Assembly (NCBI RefSeq): GCF_025452235.1
Contig: NZ_CP104965.1
Coordinates: 4,118,685 to 4,182,684 of the forward strand
DNA from: Devosia neptuniae
GTDB taxonomy: Bacteria > Pseudomonadota > Alphaproteobacteria > Rhizobiales > Devosiaceae
Direction: 5' to 3'
DNA: 64,000 nt
Shown here: positions 59,341 to 64,000 of the stretch, piece by piece
Position numbering within the stretch: the first letter of the stretch is position 1
Layout: every line of letters begins with the position of its first letter
Notes under the pieces: model-generated
What the model saw: the letters and a program-made list of their open reading frames with translations, nothing else
Database searches by the model: none
Told to the model about the DNA's origin: nothing
Position numbers and translations under genes: made by a program

Positions 59341-62223
59341 CTACAGCCCCTTGGCCTTCTCATACCAGGCATCGGCCGCGTCCTGCACTTCAGCACGCAT
59401 GGCTGCCAGATCCAGTTCCAGGCGCCCGAAATCGGGGTAATGGGTCAGGCCAGCCAGCAATTCCTTGAAGGCTGCGGTCCACGCCTCCTCCTTGAACGGG
59501 CTGACCAGGGCCGAACTCATTACCTGTAGCACGGTGGAATAGACCTCGTGGATTTCGGCCAGTCGCATGCCCTGCGGCACCAGTCCCGTCTGGCCGAGCC
59601 GGGCGAGGACTTGCGCCGTCAAAGCCTGCGGCAGCGCCACGGTCGCGCCGGCAACCAATTGGGCGGATTGGGCGATGAATTCGAGATCGACCAGGCCACC
59701 CTTGGCGAGCTTGAGATCGAAGGGATGTCGTGCGGGGCGCTCCTTGGCCATCAGCGCCCGCATGGCGACGACATCAGCAATCGTGGTGGCCGCGTCGCGC
59801 GGCTGGGCCATGACCTGCCCTACTGCCGCATCGACCTGAGAACCGAAATCGCCATCGGCGGCGACCACGCGGGCGCGGCTGAGCGCCAGATGCTCCCAGG
59901 TCCAGGCATTGTCGCGGTGATAGGCGCGGAAACCAGCAATGGCCGTGGCGAGTGGGCCGGCATTGCCGGAGGGCCGCAGCCGCATATCGGCCTCATAGAG
60001 CACGCCTTCGGCGGTGGGCGCGGTGATGGCGCTGACAAGGCGCTGGGTGAGGCGAGTATAGTAATGATTGGTGCTCAGCGGCTTGTCGCCGGTGGATTCC
60101 CCATCGGGCGCGTCATAGAGCAGGATGAAATCGAGGTCCGACGTCACCGTCATTTCGCGGCTGGCCATTTTGCCGAAGGCGAGCAGCGCCACGCGACCGC
60201 CGGGCATGGCGCCATGGCGGCGTTCGAATTCGGTGCGCACGCTGCCGAACAGGCGATTGAGCAGGGTTTCCGCAAGGGCGGTAAACTGCTCCCCGGCCCC
60301 GCTGGCGCTGACGGTGCCGGAGAGCAGGCCTGCCGCGATGAGGAATTTTTGCTCCTGCCCAATGATACGGGCGCGATCGATGATCTCCTCATAGGAGCGC
60401 GCTTCGGCCAGGAACGCGTCGACCTTGGCGACCAGCACGTCGCGATGGGTCACGTCATTGGCGAAGGCGGGATCGATCAGGCCATCCATGACATGGGCGC
60501 GGTGGATCACCGCTTCGGCCATACGCGGCGCCGAGGCCAGCAGTTGCACTAGCAGCGTGCGCAGATGCGGATGGCTGCGCAGCAGCGCGAAGAGTTGGAC
60601 GCCGGTCGGCAGGCGCGAGAGGAAATTGTCGAAGCGGGCCAAAGCCTCGTCCGCGTTGCCAGCATTGCCCAGGGTCACCAACAGGGCCGGCAGCAATTCG
60701 GTGAGGTGCGCGCGGGCGGCAGAGGCGCGGGTGGCAGGATAGCTGCCATAGTGCCATTTGCGCACGGTTTCGATGGCCTGGTGCGGATCGGCAAAGCCCA
60801 TGGCGGCCAAGGTTTCGAGCGTACCCGGATCGTCGTCACTGCCGGTAAAGACCAGATTGCCTTCGCCGCTGCCCAGCGTTTCGCCTTCGGTGAAGAGTTC
60901 CGAATAATAGCCGACGACGCGTTCCAGCGCGGCGCGATAGCCGTTTTCAAACTGGATCAGGTCGGGCTCGCCCATCAGCCGGCCGATGATGGCAACCTCC
61001 TCCGCCGTCGCGGGCATGACATGGGTCTGCTCGTCGCGCAGCATCTGCAGGCGATTTTCCACGGCGCGCAGGTACCAATAGGTCTGGGTCAGCTCGGTGG
61101 AGGCCTTGGGCGTGATCCAATTGGCGTCAGCCAAAGCGGCCAAAGCATGCGCAGTCGGCTTGACGCGCAGGGCCTTATCGCGGCCGCCGGCGATCAATTG
61201 CTGGGTCTGGGTGAAGAATTCGATCTCGCGAATGCCGCCGCGCCCGAGCTTCACATTGTGCGCCTCGACGCGGATATCGCCGACATTCTTGGCGATATTG
61301 ATCTGGCGCTTCATGGCCTGGATATCGGCAATGGTCGCGAAATCCAGATGCTTGCGCCAGACATAGGGCGCCAGCTCCTTGAGGAAGGCTTCGCCCACCT
61401 GCTTGTCGCCGGCGCAGGCGCGCGCCTTGATCCAGGCGGCGCGTTCCCAATTCTGGCCGCGGCTTTCGTAATAGGCCAAAGCCGCGTCGAAGGAGATGGC
61501 GACGGGTGTCGAGCCCGGATCGGGACGCAGGCGCAGATCGGTGCGGAAGACATAGCCATGCTCGCGCCGCTCCTCCATCAGCCCGACCAGCTTCTGGATC
61601 ATGCGCGAATAGACCTTGGTCGCCTCCGCGGGATTGGCAAGCACACCCTTGTCGGGATCGTAGAAGACGACGATGTCGATATCGGAGGAATAGTTCAGCT
61701 CCTGCCCGCCATGCTTGCCCAGGGCGAAAATGGCGAGACCCGATTGCGCGGCGGTGGCCTGCTCCGGCGGGATGGCCAACAGCCCCTTGGTGCTGGCCTG
61801 GCGCATCAGGAAATCCAGCGCTGCATCGAGGGCGGCGTCGGCAAGGTCGGACAGTGCGGCGGTGGCTTGCGCCGTGGTCCAGACGCCGCCGGTTTCGGCC
61901 ACCGCCGCCAGCAGCGCCGTACGGCCTTTGGCAATGCGCAGGACGGGCGAGAGCGCAGCCTCGTCAGCGGCCTCACGGCCCGCCGTTTCGACGGCGGCGG
62001 TGATATCGGCAAAGGCGCCATCGGCGGTGTCGGAGAGGGCTCCGGCCAGCCAATCGGCATTGGTCTGTGCCAGGTCGAGCAGATAGGGCGCTGATTCAAG
62101 TAACGGCCCCAGCGTCTTGGCAGCGTTGGCAATTATACCGCGTTGGTCGGCCGGGAGCTCAGCGAGCCAGGCATCAAAACGGGGATGAGCGATCGGCGGC
62201 AGGGAGCGGAGCGAAATGACCAT
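59341..62223 (-). CDS. glnE: Bifunctional glutamine synthetase adenylyltransferase/deadenylase
   Basis: Adds and removes AMP on glutamine synthetase in response to PII and glutamine. There are 960 residues from ATG 62223 (MVISLRSLPPIAHPRFDAWLAEL); the frame runs 60 codons further upstream through repeat DNA and is not native there. It has two nucleotidyltransferase domains: the deadenylase half with SSDIDIVVFYDPD near 175, and the adenylylation half with TSDLDFILLYDAPD near 692. Each is followed by a helical GlnE domain and GxG loops (KLGRGGIREIEFFTQ, LAKGGLVDLEFIAQ). Length fits the family. Neighbouring minus-strand genes are a two-component pair. Confidence 0.95.
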   Translation of the reverse strand: MVISLRSLPPIAHPRFDAWLAELPADQRGIIANAAKTLGPLLESAPYLLDLAQTNADWLAGALSDTADGAFADITAAVETAGREAADEAALSPVLRIAKGRTALLAAVAETGGVWTTAQATAALSDLADAALDAALDFLMRQASTKGLLAIPPEQATAAQSGLAIFALGKHGGQELNYSSDIDIVVFYDPDKGVLANPAEATKVYSRMIQKLVGLMEERREHGYVFRTDLRLRPDPGSTPVAISFDAALAYYESRGQNWERAAWIKARACAGDKQVGEAFLKELAPYVWRKHLDFATIADIQAMKRQINIAKNVGDIRVEAHNVKLGRGGIREIEFFTQTQQLIAGGRDKALRVKPTAHALAALADANWITPKASTELTQTYWYLRAVENRLQMLRDEQTHVMPATAEEVAIIGRLMGEPDLIQFENGYRAALERVVGYYSELFTEGETLGSGEGNLVFTGSDDDPGTLETLAAMGFADPHQAIETVRKWHYGSYPATRASAARAHLTELLPALLVTLGNAGNADEALARFDNFLSRLPTGVQLFALLRSHPHLRTLLVQLLASAPRMAEAVIHRAHVMDGLIDPAFANDVTHRDVLVAKVDAFLAEARSYEEIIDRARIIGQEQKFLIAAGLLSGTVSASGAGEQFTALAETLLNRLFGSVRTEFERRHGAMPGGRVALLAFGKMASREMTVTSDLDFILLYDAPDGESTGDKPLSTNHYYTRLTQRLVSAITAPTAEGVLYEADMRLRPSGNAGPLATAIAGFRAYHRDNAWTWEHLALSRARVVAADGDFGSQVDAAVGQVMAQPRDAATTIADVVAMRALMAKERPARHPFDLKLAKGGLVDLEFIAQSAQLVAGATVALPQALTAQVLARLGQTGLVPQGMRLAEIHEVYSTVLQVMSSALVSPFKEEAWTAAFKELLAGLTHYPDFGRLELDLAAMRAEVQDAADAWYEKAKGL

Positions 62224-62306
62224 GAAAAAGGGATAGCTTGGCGGGTGGGGCAGAGCAAGCTGTGGGCAGGTGAGTTGCTTGCTTCGCCCCAACAAACACG
62301 GTGTCA

Positions 62307-62324
62307 TCCCCGCGAAAGCGGGGA
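62307..62324. repeat. Short palindrome of the GCGAAAGC type, second copy
   Basis: TCCCCGCGAAAGCGGGGA with flanks, the inverted counterpart of 11838-11857. It lies upstream of glnE. Confidence 0.65.
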
Positions 62325-62375
62325 CCTCTGTTTTGGTGGGCAAGGGAGGGAAACGGAGGACATTGGGGTGAAATG

Positions 62376-62465
62376 GGCATTGAAGCATGGGCGGGCGCAG
62401 CACCCCTCACCCTGTCATTTCTGCTGAACGCAGAAATGCCGTCCCTCTCCCTCAAGGGGCGAGGG
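62376..62465. repeat. Palindromic intergenic repeat, copy 2 (hairpin-variable family)
   Basis: Nearly identical flanks to 202-292. The central stem is CATTTCTGC-TGAAC-GCAGAAATG (62416-62438). Both arms differ from copy 1 but stay perfectly complementary. It ends 11 bases before the histidine-kinase stop. Confidence 0.8.
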
Positions 62466-62475
62466 GAAGAAAGGG

Positions 62476-63885
62476 CTAGGCGCCTGGTAGATCGATCACG
62501 GCGCGGACGCCAGGGGCATTGTCTTCGATCCGGAAGGTCCCGCCATGCAGCCGCGTCACCGCGTCCACCAGCGAGAGCCCCAAGCCGGACCCCGTTTCTG
62601 ACCGGCTTTTTTCCAGCCGGACGAAGCGTTCCAGCACCCGTTTGCGGTCTTCCTCGGGAATGCCGGGCCCGTTATCGGCGACGTCGATCAGAACGCGTCC
62701 GCCATCGGTGCGCAAGCCCACATTGATGCGGCCCGTGCCTTCGCCTTCGGGCTTGGCGTATTTGACGGCATTTTCGAGCAGGTTGACCATGGCCTGGCCG
62801 ATCAGTTCGCGATTGGCCCGCAGGTGGACGCCTTCGGCAATGGCGGTTTCGACCACAATGCCCTCGTCCTCGGCCACCGGCCCATAAAGCTCGGCCACAT
62901 CGGCCACGACGGCGCTGACATCGACATCGCTGAAAGCGCCGGAGGGGGCACCGGCTTCGGCGCGGGCGATCATCAGCAGGGCATTGAAGGTCTGGATCAG
63001 GCGGTCGCTCTCGGCGATGGTGGTTTCGAGCGCGGCCTGCCGCGACTGGTCGCTGGCGCCGTCGCGCAATGCCGACTCGGCCTGGTTGCGCAGGCGCGTC
63101 AGGGGCGTCTTGAGGTCGTGGGCGACATTGTCGGTGACTTCCTTGAGGCCCTGCAGCAGCGCCTCGATACGGTCGAGCATGGCATTGAGATTGGTGGCCA
63201 GGCCATCGAACTCGTCCTGCCGCTTGGTGATCGGGATGCGCTCGGAGAGATTGCCCGACATGATCTTGGTGGAGGTGTCGCGGATGGTGTCGATGCGGCG
63301 CAGCACGCGGCGCGCGGTGACCCCGCCCGCGATCAGGGAGAACAGGATAATGCCCAGCACGCCGAACATGAAGCTCTGGATGATGATGGCCGAATAGCCG
63401 CGCCGCTCCACCACGTCGCGCCCCACCACGAGGCGCAGGCCATTGCTCAGTTCCACCGAGCGAACCAGGGCATAGCCCGAACGCGGCGGGCGGATATCGG
63501 GCAGGCCGGATCCGGCGAGCGGATTGGACCGCTCATAGGCAAAGCTGTAGACGCCCGGCGTGATCAGCACTTCGGGCGGTACATCGGTCATGTTGCCGAG
63601 CAGGTATTGCCCGGTTGCGTCGCCCAGATAGTAGACCCCGGGGCCGGGCTGGCGGGAGATCCGCTCCACCGCGAAGGCCAGGGCGCGAATGCTCTGATTG
63701 GCATCCATGCGCTGGAACAGCCGCACTTCGCGGTCGATGTCATCGCTTTGCTGGCGCTGGATCTGCACGCTGGACTGCCAGCCGATAAAGGCCAGCAGCA
63801 TAATGGCAAAGATGACGAAGATCAGGATGAACGTCGCCGTCAGCCGGACCGTCGATGTACGCCAGAGTTGGACGAAGCGGTTCAA
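62476..63885 (-). CDS. Sensor histidine kinase (EnvZ/TctE-like architecture)
   Basis: 469 residues: membrane helix 1 (about 12-33, ATFILIFVIFAIMLLAFIGW), a periplasmic sensor domain of roughly 130 residues and helix 2 (YSAIIIQSFMFGVLGIILFSLI). Then come HAMP (RRVLRRIDTIRDTSTKIMSGNLSERI), HisKA with the phospho-acceptor His in NVAHDLKTPLTRLRNQ, and an ATPase domain with VNLLENAVKYA, DNGPGIPEEDR and GSGLGLSLV. The start is probably TTG 63885, three bases after the response-regulator stop, so translation is coupled. The input signal is unknown. It ends just ahead of glnE. Confidence 0.9.
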   Translation of the reverse strand: MNRFVQLWRTSTVRLTATFILIFVIFAIMLLAFIGWQSSVQIQRQQSDDIDREVRLFQRMDANQSIRALAFAVERISRQPGPGVYYLGDATGQYLLGNMTDVPPEVLITPGVYSFAYERSNPLAGSGLPDIRPPRSGYALVRSVELSNGLRLVVGRDVVERRGYSAIIIQSFMFGVLGIILFSLIAGGVTARRVLRRIDTIRDTSTKIMSGNLSERIPITKRQDEFDGLATNLNAMLDRIEALLQGLKEVTDNVAHDLKTPLTRLRNQAESALRDGASDQSRQAALETTIAESDRLIQTFNALLMIARAEAGAPSGAFSDVDVSAVVADVAELYGPVAEDEGIVVETAIAEGVHLRANRELIGQAMVNLLENAVKYAKPEGEGTGRINVGLRTDGGRVLIDVADNGPGIPEEDRKRVLERFVRLEKSRSETGSGLGLSLVDAVTRLHGGTFRIEDNAPGVRAVIDLPGA

Positions 63886-63888
63886 TAT

Positions 63889-64000
63889 CTACTCGCGGAT
63901 CATGTAGCCGGCGCCGCGCACGGTATGCAGCAGCGGGGAGGCATGGCCCTTGTCGATCTTGGAACGCAGGCGCGACATGTGCACGTCGATGACATTGGTC
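63889..64000 (-). CDS. C-terminal fragment of an OmpR-family response regulator
   Basis: The window ends inside this minus-strand gene; 36 codons plus stop are visible, giving VIDVHMSRLRSKIDKGHASP and then LLHTVRGAGYMIRE. This is the recognition helix and wing of an OmpR/PhoB DNA-binding domain. It lies directly upstream of the histidine-kinase gene and is its evident partner. The receiver domain is outside the window. Confidence 0.9.
   Translation of the reverse strand, partial: TNVIDVHMSRLRSKIDKGHASPLLHTVRGAGYMIRE

Noticed and set aside
60565..62094. A 509-codon plus-strand open frame
   Set aside because: Antisense to glnE, which has both catalytic domains intact.
202..62465. CRISPR arrays, tRNA or rRNA genes
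   Set aside because: Repeats found are dispersed palindromes, not regularly spaced arrays. No cloverleaf or rRNA-like sequence was recognised in any intergenic gap.

Overview
The window is GC-rich chromosomal DNA, almost fully coding, from an alphaproteobacterium of the order Hyphomicrobiales. Devosia or a close relative is my best guess. The guess rests on gene content (citramalate synthase, a DUF2865 protein, a short second GluRS, class II DAHP synthase, the rpiA/DUF2059/gor run, glnE beside a two-component system) and on abundant short palindromic intergenic repeats. I see no rRNA, tRNA, CRISPR array, prophage or intact transposase.

Layout. 1-5.4 kb: end of a probable NAD-glutamate dehydrogenase, then fbp, an AGE-family sugar epimerase, an SDR, and nadC-cysQ. 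5.6-10.9 kb: a PadR-type regulator split at an A7 run, then a membrane fusion protein and an RND pump. 10.9-12 kb: a small accessory patch with an orphan Phd-like antitoxin, a twice-frameshifted GNAT pseudogene and palindromic repeats. 12-14.2 kb: an ArsR regulator coupled to an Atm1-like exporter. 14.3-21 kb (minus strand): cysS, a DUF559 protein, three tandem GFA/Mss4-like zinc proteins, cimA and a LysM protein. 21-29 kb: FAH-family enzyme, DUF2865 protein, nadE-gltX, an outer-membrane barrel and class II DAHP synthase. 28.9-30 kb: a 1-kb gene-free block made of inverted repeats, including a 148-bp MITE-like element. 30-41.8 kb: gor, DUF2059, rpiA, an L,D-transpeptidase, moaA, a VOC protein, an Lrp regulator, a nuclease, a histidine kinase, cobT/cobS, an aspartic protease and dusA. 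41.8-50.3 kb: methyltransferase, universal stress protein, FGGY kinase, type II NADH dehydrogenase, chromosomal ccdAB, a DMT transporter and a GH2 beta-mannosidase. 50.5-64 kb: an EAL protein with a degenerate GGDEF, an ABC exporter behind a SoxR-type promoter, pepN, a PleC/DivJ-like kinase with a coupled 59-codon ORF, glnE, and a histidine kinase with the end of its response regulator.

How the genes work together. Most are housekeeping: NAD synthesis (nadC, nadE), cobalamin lower-ligand assembly (cobT, cobS), molybdopterin (moaA), aromatic and isoleucine precursors (DAHP synthase, cimA), nitrogen control (glnE) and redox balance (gor, rpiA, ndh). Three exporters each carry a recognisable local control: PadR for the RND pump, ArsR for the Atm1-like exporter, and a SoxR-type promoter for the 52.5-54.4 kb ABC exporter. 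Together they look like a chemical-stress efflux layer.

The least explained items are the PadR A7 slippery site, the SoxR-box promoter, the 59-codon ORF after the cell-cycle-type kinase, the hairpin repeat family with compensatory arm changes, and the 148-bp MITE-like element. I did not find a clearly new multi-gene system.
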